From NCBI RefSeq assembly GCF_902167145.1, contig NC_050097.1:108223982-108287981 (forward strand): a DNA stretch of 64,000 nucleotides, given 5' to 3'. Below the pieces are notes generated by a model that worked only from the letters and a program-made list of their open reading frames with translations, did not search any database and was not told where the DNA came from. Both the position numbers and the translations under genes were made by a program. This document shows, piece by piece, positions 23,134 to 34,495 of the stretch. This DNA is from Zea mays (Eukaryota; Streptophyta; Magnoliopsida; Poales; Poaceae). Numbering within the stretch: the stretch's first letter is position 1; the number at the start of each line of letters is the position of its first letter.

Positions 23134-23726
23134 TGTTAAAAAGTAGAGACCTTCGTCTTTGAAGTGTTATCCCTTCCGGATAACAACTCAAAGACGAAGG
23201 TAGAATGTAATCCAATGGAATACACAGAGTATACAATCATACCTTCGGCTACTTGATGCAAAAAAGCACAAAGGTGTTTCGGAGGCTGAGCTATGTGAAG
23301 CTGTAGCACCTAGCTATAGGTACTTTATGCAGAGTACTATTCATCTATTTATAGGGGAGATTAACCGACCTTGTACAGATTTACAATAATGCCCATCTAT
23401 TTTTACATAAGCCATTTATAAATGATATCAGGGCAGTAGTGTACTTTTCTTTGTTCTTGACATCGTGAGTTCCAGCCTTCGGCAAACAACTACTTCTTCC
23501 TTTTAGCTTATGACCGAAGCCGCTGTCTTCAGCCTTTGTCTTTATCGCTTGCATATAGACGCCTGTAAGGACATTCCTTAAATGCACTTGTTAATCGTTG
23601 AAGCTTGATGTTAGATAAGTAATCTTCGGGATTCATGTGGTCTTCAGCAAAACCTTTCCTTGTACCCTTAAGGCAATTATGTGACATAACAAAACAAAGT
23701 ACCTTCGGTAATATAGGCCCCCAACA
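23134..23726 (-). repeat. 3' LTR of a truncated Zeon-related element
   Basis: 593 bp beginning TGTTAAAAAGTAGAGACC and ending GGCCCCCAACA on the plus strand, with many CCTTCGG words. It is followed by GTAGCCCCTTGTGG, which is a polypurine tract on the minus strand, so the element runs right to left. Confidence 0.75.
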
Positions 23727-23909
23727 GTAGCCCCTTGTGGATGAGTTCGTTATTTCATAACGAGCTTAGATCGCAATAATTTGTAGTTGGGAGGCCTTGT
23801 GCTGAAGGTACGAAAAACACCTCCCTGAAGCTCATTATGAAATCGGTTGACACGCATAGTGGGACCCAATGGTCATTGGGTGAGATAACTAAAGTGAGAT
23901 GATCACGTG

Positions 23910-24356
23910 TATAAAAGGGGGCGGTGCCCAACGTTATAGGGTACGACTTTTGTTGCTTGTGCTTACTGCTGCTAGTGCTAGGCCTTCGAAGCTAATTTCG
24001 AACACTGTCTGTTTGCTCCCGAACCAGCCTTAGTCAGTTTCAAAGATCATTTGCTTTTTTCGCTTAGAGTGCTGCTCAAGATGTCACTGACACATCCAAA
24101 AAATTTGCCAGAGGCCCAAGCTAAAAAAACCGTTTCAGCAATGGGAGCCACTACTCCCTAGGCCAAAGCTGGCTCGCTGAACCAGTCCGAAGACAGTGTG
24201 GAAATGGATTTTGAAGAGGAAAACATGGTTATTCGCCCTACGAAGCCTAGCCATGTGGACTTCGGGAAATCCAAAATCAAAGAAGGGCACATCGAGGTAC
24301 TTAATTGCTTCGACTATATTGAAAATATTGACTGGGTGCGGTTATGGGGTGATGAG
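23910..24356 (+). pseudogene. Start of an antisense gene in the truncated Zeon-related element
   Basis: A TATAAAAG box at 23910-23917 precedes ATG at 24081 (MSLTHPKNLP). The frame has a TAG at 24159-24161, then continues with an acidic stretch (EMDFEEENMV) and PSHVDFGKSKIKEGHI. This parallels PSHAVFGKSAIKENHL in the gene at 25814. The gene is cut at 24356, where a chromovirus LTR begins. Gene orientation is opposite to the element. It is non-functional. Confidence 0.75.
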
Positions 24357-24864
24357 TGTAACACCCCAGGTGTTACTCAAGGTTTTCCCTTAGTACCCAC
24401 CTTGTGAGCCATTATCACATGTGTTTTAGTTTGAGTAAAAGACACCAAACTTGAGGAGCTAAAACTTAATCAAGTCTTTTTCACCTTAAGAATCATACCC
24501 TGACCATATTAAGCTTAAGGAAGAAAAGGAAATGCCAAAACCCTAACAACCTTTTCTTTAGAGCAATGGAACACTGAAAAGGAACTCAATGTAAAGTCCA
24601 AGGACATCACATTATCATGAGTTGGACCAATTAACAAAGTTGTAGTACACTAAATAAGCTACAAAATATAGTAAGAAATTTTAGCCAAAAGAGTTTTGCA
24701 AAATCCTCAAACAAGCCACTCAAGTGGGGACTTCAAATAAAAATCAGGATTTCAGAATTCTGAAATCCAACCCTCTCACAAAGATCAACCGCGTTCACCT
24801 TGTTCCAAAACTCAAAACCACATGGTCCAAATAACAAAATGGAGCCAAAATATCCTAGGCACAC

Positions 24865-25507
24865 TGTTGGAGACTTGTTCTCAAGTGCTAGGAGTTAAGA
24901 ACAAGGCAACATAGAAAATGTTAATCGTTAACACCCTTCGTCCCCCGAAGCATTATTTCCCTTAGGATATAATGGCTTACGGACGAAGGCTATGAAAGAC
25001 ATATCTTCATAAATTCATCAAACAATGACGAAGGATAAAATATAAAGAATGTAAAAGAACACATGAACAATCATTTATTATTATTGAACATAAACAAAAA
25101 TATTATTAAACTATAAGTGTACCTTCAATCGGAAGGAAACGATAGTACAAGCGTGACGCAAAAAGCGAATGCCAACTCAGCATGAACAGTACGGGGATAC
25201 TGTTCACCTATTTATAGACATGGGACACAACCCTTACAAAATTACATTCATGCCCTTTACATTTGATAATAACTCTATAGTAGTCTATCGAGGTCTGAAT
25301 AGCCTTTTCATCTTTAAGTCGGTTTCACTCTCTGCTGTTACGCCGAAGCTTTCCTACTCAACACCTTCGGCTCTGTATCAAGCTTCGTATTATTCCGATC
25401 TGCTGCAATGCCGACTTTAGTCTGAGGGTACCTGTTCACACATTGTACTACAGAAATACTGTTAAATCCTGTTTTTGAGGACCTTCGGACGCCGAAGGTC
25501 CCCAACA
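24865..25507 (-). repeat. 3' LTR of the Zeon-like element
   Basis: On the plus strand it runs TGTTGGAGACTTG to GAAGGTCCCCAACA. It is followed by GTAGCCCCTCG, the complement of the polypurine tract. It matches 30816-31458 except for one base. Confidence 0.95.
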
Positions 25508-25663
25508 GTAGCCCCTCGCAATATTAATTTGTTTGAAATAATAAATTTAGATTGCGATATGGACGAAGGCTTTACGCCGAAGGTCCGAAAAAACACCTTC
25601 CCTTTGCTAGAATAGCAACATTCAATGACAAGTGGGGTCTTTCAACTTTCAACGTACCGAGCG

Positions 25664-25671
25664 TATAAATA
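25664..25671 (+). promoter_or_regulatory. TATA box of the Zeon-like antisense gene
   Basis: TATAAATA lies 150 bases before ATG 25814. The related element at 23134 has TATAAAAG 171 bases before its ATG, so the arrangement is shared between the two copies. Confidence 0.6.
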
Positions 25672-25813
25672 TGGCCATACCGCAAACTCATTTTGCACGC
25701 TTTCTGGCCAACCACTCCCGCTTACTCAATTTTTAGCTCTTGCGCGCTAAGATTCCCTGAGTCTTTAGTTTTAAAGCTTCGGCATTGAAAATAGTTTTTT
25801 AGTGTTTCCGAAG

Positions 25814-28296
25814 ATGTCTGGAGACAAGGAAGCTGTTACTGAGGCGAAACTGTCTCTTGATGAGGAGAAAAACCTGGGGTTTCTTATAGCGATGTCGAAG
25901 ACAAACACAGAAAAAATCACCAAGGAAATTCTGGAAGGCTTGTCTGAAGATACTAGTGACAGTGACAGTTTTGATGTAGATAGTGGCGGTGAAGACTCCG
26001 AAGACCGCCCCTGGCGACCAAGTCATGCGGTTTTCGGCAAATCAGCTATCAAAGAAAACCATCTTGCCAATATGAGAGGAAGGTATTTCCGGGATCTGTC
26101 CATTGTGAGGGCGGACGAAGGGGAAAAGACTTGTCCACACCCTGAAGAAAATGAAGTTGTGGTGTACCGAAGCTTTTTGAAAGCCGGATTGCGATTCCCC
26201 TTGAGCAGCTTCGTCGTGGAGGTGTTGAAAATCTTCGAAGTCTATCTTCATCAACTTACTCCAGAGGCGATTATAAGGCTAAATATCTTCGTGTGGGCCA
26301 CGAGAAGCCAAGGTCTGAAGCCTGACGCAAGAAGCTTCGGCCGCGTTATATCGAACCAGCTTCGGTGCCGGAGTTTACCGAGAAATCTTCTTCGGTTACC
26401 GAGGCTGAAAAGCCAACTAGACCAGTCACGCCACCTGCAGCTGCAGGGATAACCGAAACGGCGAAAAAGATAGAACTAGAAGAACCGAAGGTTTCGCTGC
26501 CAGAAACCAAAGAAATGGCCGAAGCGCTATCCACAGAAAAAATTGCAGAAGTGGAAAAACCAACTGAAGAAAAAGTACCAGAAATTGTGAGTCCTGCAGC
26601 AAATGTTGAGACAACAAAAAATCAAAAAGCGCCAGCAGTGACTCCAAAAAGAAGAAGAATGGCGAATGTGCTAGATGTACTAGAAACAATTAAGACTTCA
26701 AGCACACCTCCGAAGAAGGCTGTTGTTACTCCTGAAACAACAGCTGAAATTTCTGGTTCTACAGCTCCAGGGCAAGAAATTGAAGCCGAAGCTGGGCCCT
26801 CAGAGTCCGCAAAGGCAAAAACCTTGGAAAGTGAGGCAGAAAAAATAACAAAGCCAACCTTTGCTGAAGAAACTGGTGTTGTTACCCCCGAAGCATCCTC
26901 CAAAATTCGTGATTATATTTTTCGTCATGCTTCGGGGAAAAAATTATCAGAAAAAGAAGAACAAGAGGCCCAACACTATGCCCAAAAGTTGAAATATCCA
27001 AAGGGGGCGTTGATATTTAATGGCAGTGGAGAAGAAGATTTCTTGTATTGTCTCCCCGACAGCAAAGAAATTTCTGTCTGTCAGGAGATGAGCAGAAGCT
27101 TCGGATTCCCAACTTTAGAAGACGGACTTTCGGTGCTGTCAAAAAACGATCTGGCTGACAGTCTAGCTTACAACAGTTTAAAGGTGCGACAAATGGAATT
27201 CTTGTATTTTTTGTCGAGTTCAAAATTTTTCGTTTGTTTAAAACTATTGACACAGACATGCTCCTGTTTGCAGGGCCTGATACTCAGCAATGCCCTCAGG
27301 GCACAGAAAGATGCTGAAGACGAAGGTTGTACTATAGCCCTGAGCAACCTTCGTTCCGAAGTAATTGAACTGAGGAACGAAGGTCTCGAAAAAGACAAAA
27401 TATTATACTCATTAATAGATAAAATAAAGGAGGACGAAGCTGCTTTTAAAAGTCAAGCTGAAGCTCAGAAACGCGAAATTGAAGACCTTCGGAAACAACT
27501 GGCCAGAGCCAAAGAAGAACGTATACTTGAAGAAACAAAGCGTGAACTCAGCGATCAATGGGCAGATCACCTAGAAGTGACTGTTGAAGAGCTTCGTTCA
27601 TCCAAAAAGAGATGCTACAATAAATCTATAGATTGTGTTAAAAAATTAAAGGCTAGCTTCGCCAAGGTCGGCGCATTCTCAAGTGAAGAAAACTTTTCGA
27701 GAGGCAATCCCGAAGGTGTCATTGAATGGATTGACCATGAAGCTGAAGCCTTCGAAGAAATTTTAAATAGCCGAGGAGATATATGTGCCTTCTCTGGCGC
27801 CAGAGGGATTGCCACTATTTTAGAGAAGAAGGGCTGCGAACACGTAAAAATTTTAGCACAGTCTGAAGCTGCTTTGTCCTTTGAAGATACAAAAGATCCT
27901 TCGGCCGAAGCTAGTATAATTGGTGGAAAGTTTTTTACTGATATCTGGGATAATGGTGGCCGAGAGATGGCCAGAGAAATTATTCGAAGAAGTGAAAAGG
28001 GTATTCACGATGCTAGAGAAGTAGCTGAGGCTGCTAAAAAGAGCGCAGGGGCCGAAGGTCAATTAGGTATCAACTAATAGTTTTTATCGTGTTGTAATCT
28101 TAGGCTTTAAGATTTGTTTATGATTTGTAATAGCAAAGTAGCCGTGTCCTGTCCTTCCTCAGATCCTACTAAAGTATCTCCGGGTGCACGGCCTAAGGGT
28201 GACGATGAGATTAAAAAGATGGCTGAAGCTATTATGGATGAGGTTGTCGATCGACTGTTGAACGAAGCTGCAGAAGTGGTACTTAGGGAAGACTAG
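25814..28296 (+). pseudogene. Antisense accessory gene of the Zeon-like element
   Basis: Starts ATG 25814 (MSGDKEAVTE). The first frame gives an acidic N-terminus and a conserved block (HAVFGKSAIKENHL ... FLKAGLRFPLSSFVVEVLKIF ... VWATRSQGLKPDA). It then leaves frame at about 26330-26360, where a frame running to 28077 takes over. The second frame is Pro/Thr/Glu-rich (EKPTRPVTPP), then coiled-coil-like from about 27280 (LRSEVIELRNEGLEKDK). A 90-bp in-frame intron is likely at 27184-27273 (AAAG|GTGCG ... TTTGCAG). A final exon after an acceptor near 28160 ends at 28294-28296. The frame change looks like an internal deletion that removed part of the Transposase_28-like domain. Function unknown. 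Confidence 0.7.
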
Positions 28297-29223
28297 ATGC
28301 TATTGTAAAAACATTTTAAATGTAACACGTGTAATATCTTGTAATCCTGTATGTAACATATTTGTTTTATTTTTCTTTATGGTTTAATTCTTTACGATGC
28401 ATGAAACTTTTCATACATACCTTTTTTGAGTCTTTGGCGAAAAAACACCTTCCCTTCTTTTCATGCTTCGTGAAGAAAAATCTTTATGTATCACAACAAT
28501 GTCCATAGCGCTCAGATGAAGAATATCCAAGCTTCGTGAAAACATTCTCCGAAGCTATACTCCGAAGTTGAAGATTGTGTCTCCTTGTGACAATACGATT
28601 TTCACTCTTTCAAAGCATACTTCCGAAGATCAATATTGTGTCCCCCGCTTGTACCATATGCAACATGATGTATGATGCTTATGCTATGCAAAATGATGTG
28701 ATGATGTTATGTTACGTAGATGGCATTTGTTCCGAAAGATACACACATATCCCCACACAATATTTTTGTATAAGCGCTGATTCTTCGCTGTAAGCTCTGC
28801 ATTCCCTTAGGAACGTCTTTGGAGCTTCTTCGCCTTTTACTTAGGCGGTATAAGCTCTGCATTCCCTTAGGAACGTCTTTGGAGCTTCTTCGCCTTTTAC
28901 TTAGGCGGTATCAGCGTTGACTTTTCGCTGTATGCTCTGCATTCCTTTTGGAACGACTTTGGAGCAGAAAACTTACACTGCGCTCCCTTCGGAACGACTT
29001 TTTGTGACTTCGTCAGACTTACTCTGCGTTCCTTAGAACGACTTTTGTTGCTTCGAAGAATTTTTGATAATCCGAAGGTCCTTTTTATTATCACAAACCT
29101 GTGAAGAAAACATATTTTTCTTGTAGGAATCAACGAAACTAATTACATGAAACCTAAAACAATGTCCTTTATTACAGAAAATAAAACTGAATGAAAAAGA
29201 TTGCTATTAAGGTAGGATATTTG
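28297..29223. repeat. Spacer with an exact 60-bp tandem duplication
   Basis: 28791-28850 and 28851-28910 are identical, beginning TAAGCTCTGCATTCCCTTAG, and a decayed third unit follows to about 28975. The rest of the interval between the ends of the two convergent genes (antisense gene and gag) shows no gene. Confidence 0.9.
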
Positions 29224-30741
29224 TCAATAGATGTGCTTTGATTCTGGCACGGTGCTGTTGACCGTGCGAGCTTCGGACTGTTCTCTGAAGTCCCTTTGAT
29301 GTGGAGCATATTGGCTCCCTTCTGGCTGCTGGCCTTGTTGCAACGGAGGTGGAGGTGGAGGCTGTTGCCAGGAAGCTTGAGGCTGACTCGCCGAAGCAGC
29401 AGAGACTGCAGGATGGTTGCCCACATATTCTGGGATGTAGGGCGAATGATACGAAGCTGTATGCATGACCTGCTTCGGCTGGGCTTGCTGTGCTGCTGCT
29501 TCAGCTATTTCTTTTTGCTTCTGTATAGTGACATGGCACATCCTGGTAGTATGGCCTTTGTTTTCACCGCAGAATAAGCAAAAGATTCTTCTCGGTTGAT
29601 CGCCAAATCTTCCTCCGAAGCCCCTGGCGCCTCTGCCTCTTGGAGCTGGTGGCCGGAAGGAGCTTTGCTGTTGTCCAGAAGCCTGTGAGGAGCATTGTGG
29701 CCTTTGCTGTTGGCTTCCTCTGTCATCATTTTGTGTAGAATTGTGAATTGATCTCACATGCCTCGGGTAAAACCTTCCTCTGAAGCCCCTGGTCATTTCA
29801 GAAAACCTGAAAGCCTCCTCCCTTCTTTGGCGAAAATCATTGTCGGCCCGAATGTATTCATCCATTTTCTGGAGAAACTTCTCCAAAGTTTGAGGAGGCT
29901 TCCTGGCGAAGTACTGAGCTGACGGACCTGGCCGAAGCCCCTTGATCATGGCCTCGATGACAATTTCATTGGGCACCGTTGGTGCCTGTGCCCTCAGATG
30001 CAAGAACCTTCGGACATATGCCTGAAGGTATTCTTCGTGGTCCTGAGTGCACTGGAACAGAGCCTGAGCAGTGACCGGCTTCGTCTGAAATCCTTGAAAG
30101 CTGGTTAACAACAAATCCTTCAGCTTCTGCCATGAAGTGATCGTTCCTGGTCGAAGGGAAGAATACCAGGTTTGAGCAACACTTCTGACAGCCATAACGA
30201 AAGATTTGGCCATGACTGAAGCATTGCCACCATACGAAGACACTGTTGCTTCGTAGCTCATCAAAAACTGCTTCGGGTCTGAGTGGCCATCAAATACGGG
30301 GAGCTGAGGCGGCTTGTAGGACGGAGGCCAAGGTGTAGCCTGTAACTCAGCGGACAGGGGAGAAGCATCATCAAAAACAAAATTCCCATGATGGAAATTG
30401 TCATACCAGTCATCTTCGTTGGGAAAGCCCTCCTGATGAAGGTCTTGATGCTGAGGCCTTCGGTGTTGCTCATCCTGAGCAAGATGACGAACTTCTTCAG
30501 AGGCTTCATCTATCTGCCTCTGCAGTTCAACTAGCCTGGCCATCTTCTCCTTCTTGCGTTGAACCTGCTGCTGAAGGATTTCCAGATTTTGAATCTCCTG
30601 ATCTAGATCATCCTCCGGAGGTGTTGGACTGGTAGCCTTCCTCTTCTGGCTTCGTGCCTCTCTAAGAGAAAGGACGTCTTGATTGGGGTCCAGCGGCTGC
30701 AGCGTGCCAGCCCCTGGTGCTGAAGCCTTCTTCGGCGGCAT
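29224..30741 (-). CDS. gag: Gypsy gag of the Zeon-like element, intact (505 aa)
   Basis: ATG at 30741 (MPPKKASAPG), stop at 29224. Order: a basic start, a Glu/Gln-rich coiled-coil-like region about residues 50-110, a capsid domain about residues 150-330 (LPVFDGHSDPKQF, AQTWYSSL, SWQKLKDLLL, EYLQAYVRRFLHLR), an Arg/Gly/Gln-rich segment, a CCHC zinc knuckle CLFCGENKGHTTRMC at about 387-401, and a Pro/Gln-rich tail. The frame is unbroken, in keeping with the near-identical LTRs. It should form the particle core and package RNA. Protease, RT and integrase must come from an autonomous relative. Confidence 0.9.
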   Translation of the reverse strand: MPPKKASAPGAGTLQPLDPNQDVLSLREARSQKRKATSPTPPEDDLDQEIQNLEILQQQVQRKKEKMARLVELQRQIDEASEEVRHLAQDEQHRRPQHQDLHQEGFPNEDDWYDNFHHGNFVFDDASPLSAELQATPWPPSYKPPQLPVFDGHSDPKQFLMSYEATVSSYGGNASVMAKSFVMAVRSVAQTWYSSLRPGTITSWQKLKDLLLTSFQGFQTKPVTAQALFQCTQDHEEYLQAYVRRFLHLRAQAPTVPNEIVIEAMIKGLRPGPSAQYFARKPPQTLEKFLQKMDEYIRADNDFRQRREEAFRFSEMTRGFRGRFYPRHVRSIHNSTQNDDRGSQQQRPQCSSQASGQQQSSFRPPAPRGRGARGFGGRFGDQPRRIFCLFCGENKGHTTRMCHVTIQKQKEIAEAAAQQAQPKQVMHTASYHSPYIPEYVGNHPAVSAASASQPQASWQQPPPPPPLQQGQQPEGSQYAPHQRDFREQSEARTVNSTVPESKHIY

Positions 30742-30815
30742 GACGAAGGTGATGCTTGCCGAAGATGTCAAAAAGCTCAAGAAATGGAAGTGAGTTCATC
30801 GGAGGTGGGCGCCAA

Positions 30816-31458
30816 TGTTGGAGACTTGTTCTCAAGTGCTAGGAGTTAAGAACAAGGCAACATAGAAAATGTTAATCGTTAACACCCTTCGTCCCCCGAA
30901 GCATTATTTCCCTTAGGATATAATGGCTTACGGACGAAGGCTATGAAAGACATATCTTCATAAATTCATCAAACAATGACGAAGGATAAAATATAAAGAA
31001 TGTAAAAGAACACATGAACAATCATTTATTATTATTGAACATAAACAAAAATATTATTAAACTATAAGTGTACCTTCAATCGGAAGGAAACGATAGTACA
31101 AGCGTGACGCAAAAAGCGAATGCCAACTCAGCATGAACAGTACGGGGATACTGTTCACCTATTTATAGACATGGGACACAACCCTTACAAAATTACATTC
31201 ATGCCCTTTACATTTGATAATAACTCTATAGTAGTCTATCGAGGTCTGAATAGCCTTTTCATCTTTAAGTCGGTTTCACTCTCTGCTGTTACGCCGAAGC
31301 TTTCCTACTCAACACCTTCGGCTCTGTATCAAGCTTCGTATTATTCCGATCTGCTGCAATGCCGACTTTAGTCTGAGGGTACTTGTTCACACATTGTACT
31401 ACAGAAATACTGTTAAATCCTGTTTTTGAGGACCTTCGGACGCCGAAGGTCCCCAACA
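30816..31458 (-). repeat. 5' LTR and adjoining primer-binding site of the Zeon-like element
   Basis: The 643-bp LTR is nearly identical to 24865-25507. Directly below it, on the minus strand, 30815 downward reads TTGGCGCCCACCTCCG. This contains TGGCGCC, the start of the tRNA-Asp-type primer site of many plant Gypsy elements. Confidence 0.9.
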
Positions 31459-34400
31459 CACACTCTGGCGAAGTTTGAAATCAAATCAAAATCGTTTGAC
31501 ACGATTTGGCTTGGCTTTGGTCTCGGGTTCTAGCTGGGCGACAGACCCAACTTCACCTCCTCGTAACTCGCCAACCTGAGATCAAATCCACTCGAGCACT
31601 ACATGAGAAACAAAGGGTAAGCGACAAGGATGATATCTTGTGCAGGGATATTGGATTGTTACGAGAAGATCGTGGGCCAATTAACGCTTGAAAATGACCA
31701 GACCAAACGCTGCCACGCGCTCGATGCCTGGCCTGACCAGCCGAGCGCGGACTGGCCACTGCAGCGCGTGCCCCCGCGCGCGGTCGACCCACACCGCGCC
31801 CATGCCCATGTCGTGCCCGCGAGCGGCTATAAAGCCCGCCCTCATGCATGGCCACTCTCCCTGTCACTCCATCCATACCGCGCCTTGTTTTCCAGAGCTA
31901 GCCCGCAGCTCCAGCGACCTCCCCACGACCCGCCTCCTCCTCCGAAGACCAGCCGTCATGGCCAACCATTCACGTAGACCCCAACCTCGCTTGAGCCCTT
32001 GGACAGCTTCCCCGAGAGGCCGTGAAGCCATTCCAAGCTTGAGCCAAGGCCCTGCCCCGCCGAAACAGTGAGATTGTCCTCACCGGACTTCGGCCACCCG
32101 CCGCCGCATGTGGACCGGACTACAAGGTGAGCCATTCCTAAATTCCTTGCACCCACAACCTCACTGACCTTTCGTGAAGCTCCTCGACTCACTGGATCGA
32201 ACTCTACCGTCGTGTTCAGGCCAAGCTTCTAGCCGCCGACGAGCTCGCCCGCCTGCGCACGAGGCCAGAATAGCTCCGGCCACCACAAGCTATGTGCCGA
32301 CCATCGACATGACCCTCGTGACCTCCCCGATGTCGCCGACCACCCCACTGGAACTTCACTGTCGCTGGTAAGCCACGCCGCGACGATTTTCCTTTTTGTT
32401 ACTGTTCCGATGAACTAAGGACCGCGGGTTAGATACCAGAAAAATTCAGGGGGTTTTCCACAATGTCAGTGACGCGAAGGAATTGTGCTCTAGGGACCTA
32501 GATTTAATAAGAACAGTAGAAAAGCCCAGGGACCCCAACGCATGATTGCTTTTCTTTTCTTTTTTCGTTTTAACTTTCCTTTTATTTCAGCAGAGAACTT
32601 AAAAAATTGGTAAATTGAGTAATACTAGCCCAAAAATTGTGAAACCAATTTTGCTCCACCTCAAATAAAGTGCTCTACCTGTTAAAAATATAAAACTAGG
32701 TAGTTTATGTATCTGATTAAGGACTTTTGATTTAATGTTGAAAACTTCCTAAAACAAGAAAATAGAGGGAAAAATAGAAGAACAGTTACACTGGAACTAA
32801 AAAAATTTGTGAAGCTGCTTAGCATGTAGTTACACCATCAAAAAATACTAATTACCCCAGTACACAAGGTTAAGCAAGGCTTGTTCACTAAAACCTATTT
32901 CTGCCCAAACCTTGGAAAAATAGAAAAGGACACTAAAAATGGAAACCAGAGAGAAATATTATTTTCCTAGCATGATTAAGTGATAGAGTTCATCGGAAAA
33001 TATATGGAACCCTAGTCTAGTACTGATCTGGAATTTATGATTTTATTTAGGTATTGAGTGTTTAAGTAAGATAATGATTGAAAATAATAGGACATATGTA
33101 ATAGTGATAAGAAAAATTTAGTAGACCCTTGACCACTATTGTACCACTGTAGAAAATAATAACCACCCCAGAATATCATAGTAAGTGGGTTAAACAAATT
33201 AAACTAGGATTTTGCCAACACTTCAAATAAATCAAAAGAAAGACTAAAAGTGGGAAACGATGAGTAACCCTATTTTTCCCTAAGTACTTATGATGTGAAC
33301 TATAAGGGAAAAAATATAAAACTAAGGTAAAAATACAGTGGAATACACCCCACCCCTGCCCCATGAGAAAGATCATATATTCTAAAAAATCATACAACTC
33401 ATCCCATATAAGTAAAAATAACCAACTTTAGGAATGGTTGCTCTTGAGCAAAGAAGAAACTAGAAAAATTGGGAAATCTGTTATTTGACATTTTTCAAAT
33501 AGAGTGGTAGTAGAAAGCACCCACTAAGCCCCCAAACTTTAGAAAATCACCATTAATTAACCATTAGGTATCTTTGGCTAACATTTGGCATAGAAGCATG
33601 TTATCACCCACAAACACCAGCAAAAATAAGTATTAGGGCAGAAGCCATTTTTACTCAAGGGTTGTAGTTCAAAGTACCCCTCTGCCCTAGATTTTAATAT
33701 TTATGTACATAGAAAATCACTCCTATTTTAGGCCTCAATTTTTGAGACAGCCTTATGTGAGCCAGTGGGAAGCCACTGTAATTTGTATAGGATTTTTGGA
33801 AATTTTTAAAACAGAGGCATAGTTCAACCTACCCTATAAAAGACCTTAAAAGTTAAAAAGGGAAATAAATTCTTGAAACCTAGTATGCACTTTAGACATG
33901 TACAATTGGATGTTTATGTTGCATTCATACTCATACATTTGCATTCATTAGATTGCAACCTCGTTGACGGAGAGTACGTGCTCATCCCCGAGCAAGTAGT
34001 TGCCCAAGAGCCTACCACCAAGGACCTCCCTGCAGCCCCAGCTTTTGAAGGCAAGCCCCGATTTTATGCATAACCGTTTATATATGCTATTTTACTACAC
34101 TTAATGTTTGTAGGTTTGTAATGTGCACTTAAGTATAGGAGTTGCTTGAAACCCTAGTTGCATGACCACATGATTCCTTTTTGATATGGATACTACTATG
34201 CTAGGTCGAGTAGCTGCTTTGCTAATTAGGGATCTCGGTAGAAGTCGAGTGATTTTTCTAGCACTCGTGCGAGGTCAGGAATTGATTGTATTCATCTTGA
34301 TAACGGAAGCTATGATGGTCTATAGACTTGGATCCAGGGTGGATGCCTTGTCTATGAGACAGAAACGGAATTAAGGATTAATGTGTGGATACATGAATCA

Positions 34401-34495
34401 AGCGTTAGAAAGTACTAAACATATGTCGGGAAATATGGTAACCGGTAAGCCTAGTACCTGAGTGAAGCCGGGCGCGGACTTTATCCCTCACTTGT

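Larger units (their letters stand above)
24865..31458 (-). mobile_element. 6.6-kb Zeon-like Gypsy element (gag only, with antisense gene)
   Basis: Two 643-bp LTRs and the 5-bp duplication CACAC (24860-24864 and 31459-31463) define it. The element reads right to left: 5' LTR 30816-31458, primer-binding site TTGGCGCCCACC just below 30816, intact gag 29224-30741, no pol, an opposite-strand gene 25814-28296, polypurine tract near 25508-25518, and 3' LTR 24865-25507. I see one substitution between the LTRs (C/T at 25433 versus 31384 by alignment), about 0.16%, so insertion within roughly the last 0.1 million years. Structure and size fit the non-autonomous Zeon partner of the cinful/zeon group. 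Confidence 0.93.
24357..34495 (+). repeat. Chromovirus LTR split by the Zeon-like element
   Basis: The two parts are 24357-24864 and 31464-34495, about 3.5 kb together. It starts TGTAACACCCCAGG. A TATAAAG box at 31828-31834 sits inside a GC-rich segment, followed by a leader with an apparent donor (ACAAG|GTGAGC near 32124). A long AT-rich stretch precedes a short coding-like piece near 33955-34071. No protein gene is supported. The right edge is a junction with CACTA sequence, not a clean LTR terminus, so the LTR is truncated there. Confidence 0.6.

Noticed and set aside
31464..32380. Proline/serine-rich frames after the Zeon-like element
   Set aside because: They lie in the leader of the split chromovirus LTR downstream of its TATA box and lack domains.
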